From Codonopsis lanceolata (lineage: Eukaryota > Streptophyta > Magnoliopsida > Asterales > Campanulaceae): 64,000 bases of DNA. Made by a program: the position numbers and the translations under genes. The notes below the pieces were generated by a model that was not told the DNA's origin, did no database searches, and worked only from the letters and a program-made list of their open reading frames with translations. Of this stretch, positions 21,531-33,073 are shown piece after piece (position 1 is the first letter of the stretch; every line of letters starts with the position of its first letter). The stretch covers positions 22,373,980 to 22,437,979 of the forward strand of contig CM028377.1 in the NCBI GenBank assembly GCA_013146195.2, read 5' to 3'.

Positions 21531-21746
21531 AAAAATACCCAAATTCGTCTTGTTTTACAGCTCCAGCCAATACATTAGAGTTCAAAAATGCCCAAGGAGT
21601 CGAGGGGTCAGCACCCAATACTATAATGGACTTGTGCTGGATTAGAGAATTTTTCGATAGGTACAAAGCAGATGATGAAAAATATGGCTTACGACGAAGG
21701 AGAAAAAATAAATTTCATTTGCATTGGTGATGCTCTAAGATTGCAA

Positions 21747-22102
21747 GAGCATCAAAAATGCTAACGTAGATGTCATTTTTTAAAGAAAATAATTTCTTCA
21801 ATGCATATGTAAATGAGGGTGCAGATGTTACTTTAATTGAGGAGAGCAATGTCGATTTTTCACATTTTATTTACGGTTATGAATACATCCTAGTTTACAT
21901 TTTTCTTTTTAAAAACTTATTATCTTTTCTTTTATTTTTTTATTTTTTTATTTTTTTATCAAATTTTATTTTTATAGTGGAACGCATGCCACATAAAATC
22001 AAATTCACATTTACATTGGAAAGGTCAGTTTTAACTAAATGTTAATTGCTCACGAATCACGACCATATACGATCAAAATCTACGGTTATATTAATGATGC
22101 TC
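21747..22102. mobile_element. Harbinger/Tourist-like MITE, 356 bp
   Basis: The left end gagcatcaaaaatgc and the right end attaatgatgctc are inverted. The flanks are caa (21744-21746) and taa (22103-22105), a TAA-type duplication with one change. The interior is T-rich, with no gene. Confidence 0.65.
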
Positions 22103-22384
22103 TAATAACTAGACAGAAATCCTGAAAATCAAAAAATAAAAAATAAAAAATCCAAAACAAGTCACTTCAAATTACCAAGAAGAACAGCCACCAAAAGATC
22201 CGAAGCCAAAGACATCGATACATATCCCCAAATTATTATTACACATAAAAACTCTCGGCACGGATAATGGATCTGATCATGTGCCATAATACGGAAACAG
22301 ATATCCTGGGACACTAAAGCAAACTTATTAATCTGAGACAAAATCATTACATGCACAAAGAGAATTGTTGCTCGGAACTGACAA
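22103..22384. other. Non-coding stretch before SINE copy 3
   Basis: No recognisable gene or repeat ends; the ORFs here are short and in random frames. Confidence 0.35.
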
Positions 22385-22484
22385 TAATTTTTTTTTTTGA
22401 TAGGTAAGTGTGACCCCTTGTTGGTATGGACCTATGGGGATTGAAACCTGAGTGCCCTTGTCATTTCTCCTACCCCTTGGGGTC
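22385..22484 (-). mobile_element. tRNA-derived SINE, copy 3, with 9-bp target duplication
   Basis: Minus-strand reading: tgaccccaaggggtaggag head, gcactcaggtttcaatcccc B-box-like segment, then a cttacctatc tail and an A run. It is flanked by aactgacaa at 22376-22384 and 22485-22493. It lacks a few bases present in the other copies. Confidence 0.82.
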
Positions 22485-22727
22485 AACTGACAAAATAATA
22501 AGAGATGTTTGTTCTTCAAAACCACGGATACTACTTTTCATTGCAACTGCATGTAGCCAGTTTGTCAACTTGGACTCTGCAATGAAGAATTTGCAACCAA
22601 TTTAATAATAAGTTTTGATGTATTTTACATCTTTATATCAAAATAAGAGTAAACAATCAAAAGGAGTTTAAGGTGATCCAGGAGTTAAAAATAAAGTTTA
22701 TATGATTTTGAATTGAGAACTTACCAG

Positions 22728-22930
22728 GAGGTGAAAGGCGAGCCCACTTAACCAAGACGTGAAAGGCGGAGCCCTCTTCACCAGAAGGTGAAAGGCGAGC
22801 CCTCTTCACCAGGAGGTGAAAGGCAAGCCCTCTCCACCAAGGGGTGAAAGGCGAGCACTCTGCACCAGGAGGTGAGCACTCTTCACCAGGAGGTGAAAGG
22901 CAAGCACTCTTCACAGGAAGTGAAAGGTAA
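22728..22930. repeat. Minisatellite, about seven units of about 28 bp
   Basis: Units of the form caggaggtgaaaggcgagcc then ctcttcac, with variants (caagacg, cagaagg, caagggg; gagcc versus aagc). One unit is shortened. An open frame on the minus strand (22953-22657) simply translates this repeat and is not a gene. Confidence 0.92.
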
Positions 22931-23114
22931 AAGAAAGAAAAAAACACACACACACACTCATCATCATCGGGCCATCAAACTTTCATGCTTTCTGCAAATG
23001 ATCAGCAATTGAACTCCGTAATCATGCAAATAAGAAACTCTACTCAGCATTTGTCAAGTTCTTGGACGAGATCTGCCAAATAATTTTACCGTGATGTTGG
23101 GAGGTCTTAAGGGA

Positions 23115-24681
23115 GGAAAGATGAGAGTTTTCCATCATTTTCATGAGAAATCTCATTTTGACAAAAGTTTAAATTCTACCTTTATTGCTCTAATCCCCAA
23201 GAAGAAAGGTGCTAGCGATGTGAAGGATTTCAGACCCATTAGCTTGGTTGGAGGGGTTAATAAAATCATTGCGAAGGTGCTTTCCCACATATTGAGGAAA
23301 ATTATGGATAAAATCATCTCTCATTCCCAGCACGCGTTAGTCCGAAACAGGCAAATCCTAGATGTGTCGCTGATTGCAAACGAAGCAGTGGATGCTAGAA
23401 TCAAAGGCAGAACCCTGGGCTTACTATGCAAACTGGATATAGAAAAGGCGTTTGATAACGTGAATCGGGATTTCCTGATGTTTATGATGGAGAAAATGGG
23501 GCTTGGGGTTAAGTGGAGAAATTGTGTTCTGTTTTGCACATTTCATCTGGTCGGTATTCCGTCTTAGTTAACAGGGAACCCTCTGGATTTTTTGGGAGTA
23601 CGAGGGATTTGCGCCAAGGTGATCCTCTTTCTCCTTTTCTCTTCATCATAGTTATGGAGGCTTTGAGTAACTTGGTGGAAAAAGCAATGCTGAGTAACCA
23701 AGGTGTCTCATCTCTTGTTTGTTGTTTGCGGATGACACCCTGGTTTTCTGCGGGACAAAAAGTCTTAACTCGAATTTCTTCGTTTGGTGCTTTTATTCTT
23801 TCAAGCGCCGGTCTTAAGATCAATCTTTCTAAAGAGCGAAATCACTCATGTTGGAGAAGTTAAGAACGTGGGGGATTTGGCTTATTTTTTTGGGTGTAAG
23901 GTAACGAGACTCCATGCTTCTTATCTCGGCTTACCCATTGGGGCCCCTTTTAAAAGTAAAGCGGTGTGGGACGAGGTGATAGAAAGATTTGAATGTCGAC
24001 TAGCGGGATGGAAGAGACAATACTTGTCTAAAGGGGGAGGCTTGTTCTAGTGAAAAATACATTGTCCAGCATGCCTAATTATGTTCTATCGCTGCTTGTG
24101 ATTCATGTTTCAGTTAGGAATCGTTTAGAAAAGTTGGAAAGATTTCCTGTGGGAAGGGGGTTCGGAGGGGAAAAATTTTCATTATATCAAATGGTCGCCA
24201 GTTTGTAGGAGCCCTAAAGCAAGAGGGGTTGGGGTTAAAATTTTAAAGTTGTTCAATGAAGCTCTACTTGGGAAATGGTTGTACAGGTATCTTACGGAGA
24301 GGGAGGTTCTTTGGAGGAAGGTGGTGGAGAGTAAATATGGTAAGGGAAATCATTCTTGGTTTCCTGTTGCCATCAATGAATCCTTTGGGGTGGGCCTTTG
24401 GAAAGGTATAAGAGGATGGGATAATTTTGTCAGACATCTCTTTTGAAATTGGTGACGGATCTTCGGTGATGTTGTGGTATGACAATTGGTGCGATGGAGG
24501 GGAGATGTGCAGATTATTCCCAAATCTATTTGTTCTGGCTAGAGAAAAGGAGTGCTCTATAAAATAAAATCTGTGCTTAATTTGGAGGGAAGGATCTCAT
24601 GGAATCCTTCTTTCCGCAGAAATTTTCAAGATTGGGAGATTAAGATTGCAAGATTGCTCGAGTTATTATATACTCAAAAGG
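23115..24681 (+). pseudogene. LINE 1 reverse transcriptase (ORF2), disrupted
   Basis: RT blocks in order: TFIALIPKKKGA..DFRPISL (about 23178-23240), SHSQHALVRNRQILD (about 23320-23365), KLDIEKAFD (about 23430-23457), LRQGDPLSPFLFI (about 23610-23648), then a decayed ADDT region where the first Asp-containing segment is shifted (about 23730), and a YLGLPIG block (about 23920). The frame moves at least at about 23530, 23720 and 23850. Confidence 0.88.
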
Positions 24682-25546
24682 CTAGGTTGCACGGATATGG
24701 ATACGCGGATACGGATTCGTAGATACGAGATACAGGGATACGAGATTTTTGAAAAATCCCAGATACGGATATGTGGGGGTAAAGTGTAAATATTCAAACT
24801 ATAAGGACTAAAATGCAAGTATTTAAACTATAAGGACCAACATATAAATATACATATATTATTATAATTATATTAATATAATTATATTATTTAGATATAA
24901 ATAAACAACATATATAATATACATATACTATATACAAATAAATAATATATACTAATATACTATAATATTGATAATAATATATACATATATTATATAGATA
25001 GCCTTACAGCCTACAAGGATACTAACATAGATATTAGTATATAGATAAGGATTAAGGAGATACTAATATGCCGACAAAACGAAGAAGCCAAAATGAAAAA
25101 GAAGGCTTCGACTTTGACTGAATAAGAACGAAGAGGAAGGTTCGACTGAAGAAGAAGAAGGCTCAAACTCGAAGCAGGGGCGGCGGCTAGGGTTCGAGGG
25201 TCAGAGGCGACGGCGGTGGCTAGGGCTCAAAGGCCAGAGGCGACGGCGGCGGCTAGGGCTCGAGGGCCAGAGGCGACGGCGAAAGCGAGGAAGAAGCATC
25301 GAAGCGTATGTATGAGGTATGTCGGGTTTTTGAAAATCTGATTTATCCCCCTCTTCATCAAGACAAAACGACCGAGTTTTGAGGGGCGTATCTGGATTCG
25401 GGTCGCGTATCCGGGTCAAGTATCCAGAGTTTGGAAAAGTGACAGTTCGCCCCCTGGACGTATCTAGGGCCGTATCCCGCATGTCCGTATCCATCGCGTA
25501 TCCGATACGCGAGACGCTGCCTTCAGAGCGTATCCGTGCATCATAG
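24682..25546. mobile_element. hAT non-autonomous element with perfect 8-bp duplication, inside LINE 1
   Basis: The left end ctaggttgcacggatatgg and the right end (reversed) ctatgatgcacggatacg are inverted copies. tcaaaagg flanks it at 24674-24681 and 25547-25554. The LINE 1 frame resumes immediately after. The interior is AT-rich on the left and GC-rich on the right (repeats of a ggcgacggcgg type near 25180-25280). Confidence 0.9.
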
Positions 25547-25554
25547 TCAAAAGG

Positions 25555-26155
25555 TTTCCAGTGGATAAAGTATTATAGTACGACATCAAAAGTAAAGTGT
25601 TCTCGGTGAAAGGGTATTACTCAAAACAGGACAGTAGCGATAGAAACTTGTTCCTGTGGAGGTCAATATGGAAATCTGGGTTCCAAGCAAAGTGACCTTT
25701 TTGGCGTGGGAGGTAGCAAATGGAGCCATTTTAACAGGTGATAACTTGAGGAAAAGAGGCCTTCTATTTACTAATCGGTGTTATCTCTGCAAGGGGGATG
25801 AAGAGAGTGTTAATCATCTGATGCATCACTGCCCGGTGGCGAGGACTCTTTGGTCTGCACTTTTTGGTTTGTTTAACATATCGTGGGTGCTTCCAAACTC
25901 TACCAAGGACCTTTTCTGGAATTGGTCTTATTTGAGGAGGAGTAAGAGCAGGAATAGTCTTTGGGATGTTGCCCCGTTAAACGTATGTCGGACGATCTGG
26001 AAAGAAAGAAATCGAAGGGCGTTCGATATTGATATGATTGCTTTGAGGAAATCGCTGCTCTCGAACATGCTTGAATGGAGAGTAGGGGCAGACCATACTA
26101 TGAATCATAGTGATAACACTAGTGCAGATGTTGTGAATATCTTTCATATTGGCTA
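25555..26155 (+). pseudogene. LINE 1 ORF2 C-terminus with zinc-binding (zf-RVT) region
   Basis: Reads FLWRSIW near 25650, then WEVANGAILTGDNLRKRGL and CYLCKGDEESVNHLMHHC (about 25780-25835), the CX2C..H..C pattern of the zf-RVT region at the end of plant L1 ORF2, then WKERNRRAFD near 25998. The frame ends in a stop at about 26154. Confidence 0.85.
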
Positions 26156-26489
26156 GTGGGTATATTTTTGTGTAGTGTATACTTCTATGTTAAGGACGCA
26201 TCACCTATTTTAATGCTCATCATATATATATACTTTACCTTTATCAAAAAAAAAAATTACTGTGATGAAGAAATATTTACCATTGACCTTGTAAATAACA
26301 AATATGATACTTTATAAGTTCCGTCTCATTGAAACGGTAAAAAGGACCTTTCATAAGTGTTTAACAGAAAACAAAGGGGCAGATTGCAAAATATTGCAGT
26401 TCAGTGGCCTCTTTGCACAAAGCAAGAAAATTCATGTCTAGATAATCAAATCTAAGATTTTTATTTTAACAACGAAAGCAAATTAATCA

Positions 26490-27554
26490 TGAACTTATGC
26501 TGGTCCTTATTTGTGTGATGTTGTGAAAAATTCTTATTTTAATAAAGATATTCCAGCGGATATGAATAAATTCCATGTAGTACTCATACCAAAAGCTAAA
26601 TTTCCTATATCTCTATTTATGAGTTTAGACCCATCAGTCTTTGTAATGTTAGTTATAAAGTTCTTTCTAAAGTTCTGGAGGAAAGAATTCGACCACTATT
26701 GAAAAATCTCAAACCAGTTTTATCCCTGGTAGAAAAATCACGGATATTGTGATTGTGACTCAAGAAATTATTCATTCTTTAAATAGTTGCTCAAATAAAA
26801 AGGGTGGAATAATTTGGAAAATTGATTGGAGAAAGCTTATGATGGAATTGGTTGGGGCTTTCTGGATTTTCTTTTCTTTTTTAGGATTTTAATTTCCCCC
26901 ATGATTGGATTCATCTTATCACGAATTGTGTTTCTAAATCTCAATCTGGTTTGTGGGATGGAGTTTGCTTGGGGCCTTTTAAGTATGGTGGAAGACCAAG
27001 ACAAGGGGACCCTTTATCCCTTACCTTTTTTGCTTCATGTATGGAGAAACTCATTTGATCCTTGATGTTGTTAAGAAAAAGAAATGGAGGGGATTGAAAC
27101 CCTCTAGAAATGGCCCAACCATCTCTCATCTTTTTTATGCTGATGATTTAGTTTTATTTTCCCCGGTTGAGACTAAGGATTGTGATATTATCATGAAGAT
27201 TATTAATAATTTCTGTGAGATATCTGGACAAAAAGTGAACTTCTAAGTCCAAGTGCTTCATTTCTAAGAATGTGCCTAGAGACAGACAATCTTCTTAAAA
27301 ATTATCATTCGAATACCTACCACTAAAGACATTGGTTTACTTGGGTATCCCTCTTCTTCATGGTAGAGCGACTAGGAATAGTTTTAATCACACCGTCTGC
27401 TTAGATGCTTTTTAGGCCCCGTAGGCATAACTATCTTAATTTAATGGGACCTTTACCTTTCTAAAGTCACCATCTGAAAATGATAAAATATTGATAGTAT
27501 GGAATCAAGTTTATGGCCAAGTCCTTAAGTGCAAAACGGCAAACCCTGGCTAAC
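26490..27554 (+). mobile_element. LINE A, proximal part: L1 reverse transcriptase, decayed
   Basis: Shows FHVVLIPKA (about 26563), PISLCN-like residues near 26630, a SFIPGR block (about 26715), KIDW..KAYD (about 26820-26845), and FYADDLVLFSP (about 27135-27165) with the catalytic ADD. Many frame breaks. The reading stops near 27554 in a segment expected before the thumb domain; the matching continuation is found at 43877, so the element was split by LINE B. Confidence 0.8.
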
Positions 27555-27817
27555 CAGGCTCAGTTACTGATGTTGGATGGAAGCTCAACTTTTGTGTTTG
27601 GTTTACGGAGAACCATCATGCAAGCCAATATCATATGTGGAAGTAACCACCCATTTACTGATAGCTGCTATGATGTTGCTTCTAATTAATAGATGTTTAC
27701 CTGTGGCCTGTGGGATCTGAGTGAATCCATGAGTACCTTCGCCTAAATGTTGAAAGTCTCAAAACAATTGGTCTGACAACAAATCAAAACAATCAAAACA
27801 AGAGAAATACAAAGCAT

Positions 27818-28348
27818 ATGTGGATCCCTGAGTTAGATCAGACTTTCTTTCAAGCTGGAAGAAAGTCTTTCGAAGTAGTTTGTAGGAGGAGTTCGGGAAT
27901 TCTGGAGTTTCAGTGGATCGAAAGGAGTAGGGGAAGAGTGAACGAAGCAATACTTCGCTTGGGGGAGTTACTGTGGTTTTGTCACTGGTTGAAGGAGGCC
28001 TCTGTTATTCTGGGCAACTTTTGGAAGAAACTATCAGCGAAAGGGAGAGTTGTGAAGGTGACAAAGGATGGGAATCGATCAGGTAAGTTTCTTCGCCTTG
28101 AGGTTAGAAAGATAGGAAGGACGGAAACAATTTGTATTCCGGAGGTAGTAGAAGGATTTGGTTGGGTGGGAGCAGCAGAGAAATTGTAGAGATTTGTTCA
28201 GGAGGATGTAGGAGGAGCACAAAGGACAAGTAGGTCCTAAGCAGAGACGACAAGAATCTCAACGTGGCCAGATTTATTTGTGAAAACAAAGAACCTACCG
28301 AAGGGGTCGGGGGTGGACTTTGCTATTGAGGATGGATCGTGTGAGCAA
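27818..28348 (+). pseudogene. LINE B ORF1 N-terminal part
   Basis: Open from ATG at 27818 for 123 codons, rich in Trp, Arg, Lys and Glu. It continues with stops up to the copia 1 insertion. After copia 1 the related part resumes at 33074, giving the usual plant L1 ORF1 layout: N-part, then DUF4283-like RNA-binding domain. Function is inferred from position; no motif is strong in this piece. Confidence 0.55.
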
Positions 28349-28671
28349 TGAAGAAAATAACAAGGAGTAAAACAAGAATATTTCGGGATCTTACTCACTT
28401 TCTTTCTTTCTTTTAGTAACACACTCTCTTGTAATTTCCTTGAATTCAAATGAATACTACTTGGCCTTTATATAGGCTCTACAAAAGACAACATATTAAC
28501 TACTAATTAATCCTATTAATACCACTAATTACCATGACTCATAACCACCTATTCAATTCCGTAACTCCTCATTACTACCCATTTATTCTCATTATTAACC
28601 TGAAAAATAACTCCTAAATTATTATTGTCTTTAAGACAATTTCAATGACAACATTTAAGTTATTTCCAACA
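28349..28671 (-). repeat. Copia 1 3' LTR
   Basis: 323 bp, bounded by the agcaa duplication outside and the purine tract inside. It contains a tatataggc-like promoter segment near 28470. It differs from the 5' LTR by one-base gaps in two C runs (near 28560) and one extra C (near 28602). Confidence 0.95.
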
Positions 28672-28686
28672 AAACTCCCCCATAAC

Positions 28687-29388
28687 TTAAATGCTCCTTC
28701 CATCTCTCATGCCAACGCTTTTCTTGCACTTATCGAGAAGTACCCTTGGTAACGGTTTTGTGAACATGTCTGCTACTTGCTCTTGACTTGCAACATGAAC
28801 TAACTTCACACCTCCATCTTTTATACGATCTCGGATAAAATGGAACCGAACATCTATGTGCTTGCTCCTTTCATGATTGATCGGGTTCTTTGCCAACTCG
28901 ATCACCGATTTGTTGTCAACTTTAATGACTGTCGCGCCCTCTTGCTTTAATTTCATTTCGCTTAGTAGACTTCTAAGCCAAACCGCATGACACACACACC
29001 ACGATCTGCCACGCATCGCTTCACATGTCGAAAGCGTTACTATTGGTTGCTTCTTCGAAAGCCAAGTGAACGCCGTACTTCCCATGAAAAACACATATCC
29101 GGATGTGCTTTTTCTGTCATCGACATTTCCACACCAATCGCTATTGGAGTACCCAACCAACTTGTACTCTTCACCTTTAGAGTAAAACATCCCAAGTGTC
29201 TTTGTTCCTTGAACATACCAAGAATGCGCTTTAGCGCTTTCCAATGCATATAACCTAAGCGGCTCCTCCATAAATCGACTTACAATTCCAACACTTAAAC
29301 AAATATCCGGTCTCGTGCATGTGAGATAGCGTAAGCTCCCCACCAAACTTCTAAATTTGTTTGCATCAATGCGCCCCCTCCCCATCAA
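28687..29388 (-). pseudogene. Copia 1 RNase H region
   Basis: 233 uninterrupted codons: SLVGSLRYLTCTRPDI (start), DWCGNVDDRKSTSGYVF, SWCVCH near the position of SSKSE-type motifs, KVDNKSVIELAKNP, HIDVRFHFIRD and ADMFTKPLP at the end. This is the standard C-terminal copia RNase H. It is open here, but the upstream polyprotein is broken, so I treat it as part of a defective pol. A LSTCEAMRGRSW segment deviates from the usual LSTCEAEY, suggesting an indel there. Confidence 0.88.
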
Positions 29389-29599
29389 ATTTAGAGTTTA
29401 GCACCCGGCTCCATCGGTGTTGTCACCGACCGTGCAATTTTCCATCTTGTATTTCTTCAAGATTTCCTTTGCGTATGACTCTTGTGACACAAAGATACCG
29501 GCTCTTCTTGCTTAATTTCAAGCCAAGGAAATACTTCATCAAACCCAAGTCGTCATCTCGAACTCTCATCATCGTGTTCTTAAGCTCTTCTATCATCTT

Positions 29600-30237
29600 A
29601 TTGCATTTCCCATGAAAATAAGATCATCAACATAAAAGAGCAACAAATAACATGTTACCTTCCTTCTTCTTCACATAAAGCGCCGGTTCATAAGGACATT
29701 GAATGAAACCATTTTCCTTGAAATAAGTGTCAATCGCAGATTCCATGCGCGAGGTGCCTGCTTCAAGCCATAAAGCCTTTTTAACTTTAGCACCTTGCTC
29801 GCTTCTCCAACTTCGACATATCCGTGTGGTTGCTCCACGTAAACCTCTTCTTCGAGCATACCATTCAAGAATCTTGCCGACTTGACGTCCATTTGAAATA
29901 TTGGCCAATTGAACGGCGACAAAATTTTGTGAAATAAGCAAACGGATTGTCTCCATTCTTGCAACCAGGAGAAAAACCTCATCATAGTCAATCCCGCTTT
30001 ACGCTTGTACCCTTTGCAACAAGTCGTGCCTTGTACCGTTCTATCTCTCCTTGTGCATTCATCTTTTTCTTGAACACCCACTTCACACCAACGGGAATTG
30101 AACTCCCTTAGCAAATCTACCAACTCCCAAGTGTTGTTGCGGTTTATTGCCTCGATTTCCTCATTCATGGCAACCTTCCATTTTCCATCTTGGACGCTTT
30201 CTTCAAAACCGATGTCTTTCGTATCCGCAAAAGACAC
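29600..30237 (-). pseudogene. Copia 1 reverse transcriptase, frameshifted
   Basis: Opening WKVAMNEEIEAINRNNTWEL, then FQMDVKSARFLNG, EEVYVEQPHGYVEVGE and RLYGLKQAPRAW (about 30160 to 29740) are RT blocks 1-4. They are distributed over at least three frames, each change being one base. A decayed YVDD-region segment follows near 29640. Confidence 0.85.
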
Positions 30238-30489
30238 ACTAGATGCATTTCTTACGTCGAATCATACAAATCTTGTATGCTTCGCTGCTCGGGTCAAGTC
30301 GAGGTTCACTTTGCGCCTCGCTCTTCTTGCTCGGAAGCGCCTCAGAAGCGCCGGTGTAGCTTGGTGTAGCGCCGGTGTTGGCGCCAAAAGCGAGATCTGC
30401 GTCTTCACCTTTGCTTCCTACGTGTTGAACTATTCCATCCCACTCACGTGCTTCATCTACTTGTACATCACGACTCACTATCACTTTCA

Positions 30490-31740
30490 TGCTTAATGGG
30501 TCAAGCAACTTGTACCCCTTTGTGTTCTCATCATACCCAATGAAAACATATCTCTTGCTCTTGTCTTCAAGCTTTGTTCTTCGCTGATCTGGTACATGTG
30601 CATAAGCCAAGCTACAAAGATTACGAAATGGGTCCTTTTGTTGGTCTTTGTCGCTCCAGCTTCTTGTGGTGTCATGTTATCCAACCTCACATGTGACAAC
30701 GATTACGAACATAAACGGCACAACTGGCGCTTCCGCCAAAACTCCTTAGGCAAATTCTTGCTTCTTAACATTGAACGAACCATATTAAGTATAGTCCGAT
30801 TCTTCCTTTCAGCCACTCCATTACGTTGAGGGAATATGGAGCGGTAAGAAATCTCCTTATGCCTTCAGGGCAATACTCCTTGAAAATTTGTTGAAGTATA
30901 CTCGCCACCTCTATCGGATCGTATAGCCTTAATGTGTTTTCCGTCGACTTCTCTACCATCACTTTGAGCCGTTTGAACACCTCGAGCGCCTCGATTTTCT
31001 TTCAAGAAATAAACCCAACATTTTAAGTGAGAAATCATCAATAAAGGAAATAAAATACCTTCTACCGCTTGAATGACATAGGTGTGATTGGGCCACATAT
31101 GTCGGTATGAATTAGCTCGAGGATTCCTTTAGATCGATATTACGCCATCTTTTGGAGCGAGGCTCGTGCTTGCTTCCCAAGCACACATTCTTCACAAATC
31201 TCCCCCATATTCAACATACGGAAGCTTGTATACCATGTTTTTCTTTACTAACTCTTTCAAACCACCATTATGTAGATGACAAAGCGAGATGCCATAGGAG
31301 CGCTTTGTCTTCTACGTCGACATGTAAACACCGCTTGTATACCACAAGCTCAACTTGTACATTCTGTTTCTTCCCATCTCTACACGCAGCGACCAGCGCC
31401 CATGCTTGTCCTTCAAGCGCATTTCACGATCTTTGATAACATTGAGAATCCTTTTTCGCGAGTTGTCCCATACTCAAAATATTGGTCTTGAGATCGGTAC
31501 ATAGTAAACATCTTGGGTGAGCCAATCAATCCATCCTTACGCAAATAGCACACGTGCCGATTCCTGACTTCCACCTTTGATGCATCTCCAAAGGACACAT
31601 GCGGCATTCGTCCTTCGAATCTCTTTGAGCAGGAACTTGTGACCACACATATGGTTACTTGCTTTGAATCGAGATACCAAACATTCTCACTATTGGTATT
31701 GTCTTCATTCCACGCCATCATCGAGAAGGTTTTCATGCCC
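30490..31740 (-). pseudogene. Copia 1 protease-integrase region, frameshifted
   Basis: At 31700-31670 WYLDS marks the aspartic protease start. A HVSFGDAS and VRNRHVCYLRKDGLIGS-type stretch follows. GGEYTS and a catalytic-core order typical of copia integrase occur near 30920-30880, ERKNRT-like residues near 30800, and the KRYVFIGYDENTKGYKLLDP integrase tail near 30560-30500. All are split by small indels. Confidence 0.8.
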
Positions 31741-31789
31741 TTCTCCTTCTAAAGTCAGATTCATCGTCTCATCCACTCTTTTCTCGCTA

Positions 31790-32734
31790 TAACAATTCTT
31801 TGCAAAATGCCCCACTTTGCCACAATTGTAACATCATCGAGTTACAATCTCGCGTAATGACCAACCTTGTAACATTTGTAACACTCAACATTAGAACGTT
31901 TGGCTGAAGGAAGCGCTGAGCGCCTGCCTCTTCGCGACCTCTTCCACGCCAATTACGCTCGCGCTGCCATTGGCGCCTTTATCCCTATAATTTCCTTCAC
32001 TCTGCCGCCTTGATTGCCACGCCCGGTTCCACGACCTCGCGGCTACCTCCTCTACCTCTACCACCTTGAGAATATAGCGCCTTCTCATCTTTGGTATCGC
32101 CTTTGTTTGGGCGCTTGCTCAGCGTCCTCCTTCTTTTCTTCTTTTCGTTGTTCGTGTGCCTCCGGAAGAGAAGGCAAGATCATCGGATTGTGGCGTCGCA
32201 GGTCCTTTGATTCTTCTATTACGCACACAACATTCTTCAAAATTGTCGGTTAACGATCTCAAAATCTTCTCCACAACTCGCTCATCGGTTACCTTTTCGC
32301 CATTACAGTGAGTTGGTTCACCACAACTTGTACAGCGTGATGTAGTCGAGATCTTGTTCGACTCCTTCATCTTCATGCCCTCTAACTTCGCCACGAAGAG
32401 TTTGGAGACGCAGCTTGCTTGACTCGGTCGGCTCCTTTGTACACTTTGCTAAAATGTCCCCTTCTTTTGAAGTAGTTGCACAGCAATCTTCTCAAAGCGA
32501 CTCGTCAGCGGCTCGAACAACATGTATAGTGCCGTACTTTCCTTCGATCGTAACTCTTTCAACGCCTTGTTTTGAGCCGCGGTATATCCGTGGTGTTTTT
32601 GGTTCTTGAAACCTTCTTCGACCACCTCCATGCATCTTGAGATCCGAGAAGAGCTTTCATTTGAATGCTCCAGTTACCGTAATTCCCTTTCGTTAGTCGT
32701 GGTAGCGGCAATTGACCCATCATATTTGCCATAT
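31790..32734 (-). pseudogene. Copia 1 gag with two zinc knuckles, frameshifted
   Basis: Begins near 32731 with MANMMGQLPLPRLTKGNY and NWSIQMKALLGSQD, the usual gag head. Two CX2CX4HX4C knuckles are readable near 31890-31850 (C-YK-C..H..C) and 31835-31795 (C-YN-C..H..C). The frame changes several times between. Confidence 0.8.
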
Positions 32735-32746
32735 GCTCTGATACCA
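32735..32746 (-). other. Copia 1 primer-binding site
   Basis: tggtatcagagc on the minus strand, complementary to the 3' end of initiator Met-tRNA, three bases inside the 5' LTR. Confidence 0.93.
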
Positions 32747-32749
32747 ATT

Positions 32750-33073
32750 TGAAGAAAATAACAAGGAGTAAAACAAGAATATTTCGGGATCTTACTCACT
32801 TTCTTTCTTTCTTTTAGTAACACACTCTCTTGTAATTTCCTTGAATTCAAATGAATACTACTTGGCCTTTATATAGGCTCTACAAAAGACAACATATTAA
32901 CTACTAATTAATCCTATTAATACCACTAATTACCATGACTCATAACCACCTATTCAATTCCCGTAACTCCCTCATTACTACCCATTTATTCTCATTATTA
33001 ACTGAAAAATAACTCCTAAATTATTATTGTCTTTAAGACAATTTCAATGACAACATTTAAGTTATTTCCAACA
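32750..33073 (-). repeat. Copia 1 5' LTR
   Basis: 324 bp; matches the 3' LTR apart from three one-base indels. Next to the primer-binding site inside and to the agcaa duplication outside. Confidence 0.95.

Larger units (their letters stand above)
19646..21735. mobile_element. PIF/Harbinger-type ends (gagcatc..gatgctc) enclosing the Pack-MULE
   Basis: The left end gagcatcgccaata is preceded by taa (19643-19645), and the right end attggtgatgctc is followed by taa (21736-21738). That is a matching 3-bp TAA duplication with inverted termini. The interior contains the long-TIR element at about 20228-21530. The direct repeat at 19500-20105 crosses the left end, which is not expected for a simple single element, so the pairing of these two ends is tentative. 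Confidence 0.42.
23097..26256 (+). mobile_element. LINE 1: 5'-truncated L1-type retrotransposon with target duplication
   Basis: It starts inside ORF2 (reverse transcriptase), runs through the thumb and the C-terminal zinc-binding region, and ends with a tttatcaaaaaaaaaa tail. The flanks ttaccgtgatg (23086-23096) and ttactgtgatg (26257-26267) form an 11-bp duplication with one change. 5' truncation and an A tail are typical of L1 insertion. An hAT element at 24682-25546 splits it. Confidence 0.9.
28349..33073 (-). mobile_element. Copia 1: complete Ty1/copia element, 4725 bp, near-identical LTRs
   Basis: LTRs at 28349-28671 (323 bp) and 32750-33073 (324 bp) start TG and end CA on the coding strand. 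The duplication agcaa sits at 28344-28348 and 33074-33078. The primer-binding site tggtatcagagc (initiator Met-tRNA) is at 32746-32735 and the purine tract (plus-strand aaactccccc) at 28672 onward. gag, protease, integrase, RT and RNase H are in copia order on the minus strand. By eye the LTRs differ only by three single-base indels, so insertion was recent, yet the coding region is full of frameshifts. Confidence 0.95.

Noticed and set aside
22728..22930. Possible CRISPR array
   Set aside because: The repeats are contiguous without unique spacers, and the window is eukaryotic.
22657..22953. 98-codon frame with repeated LSPPGEE-like residues
   Set aside because: It translates the 28-bp minisatellite; unit length is not a multiple of three in all units and no protein family fits.
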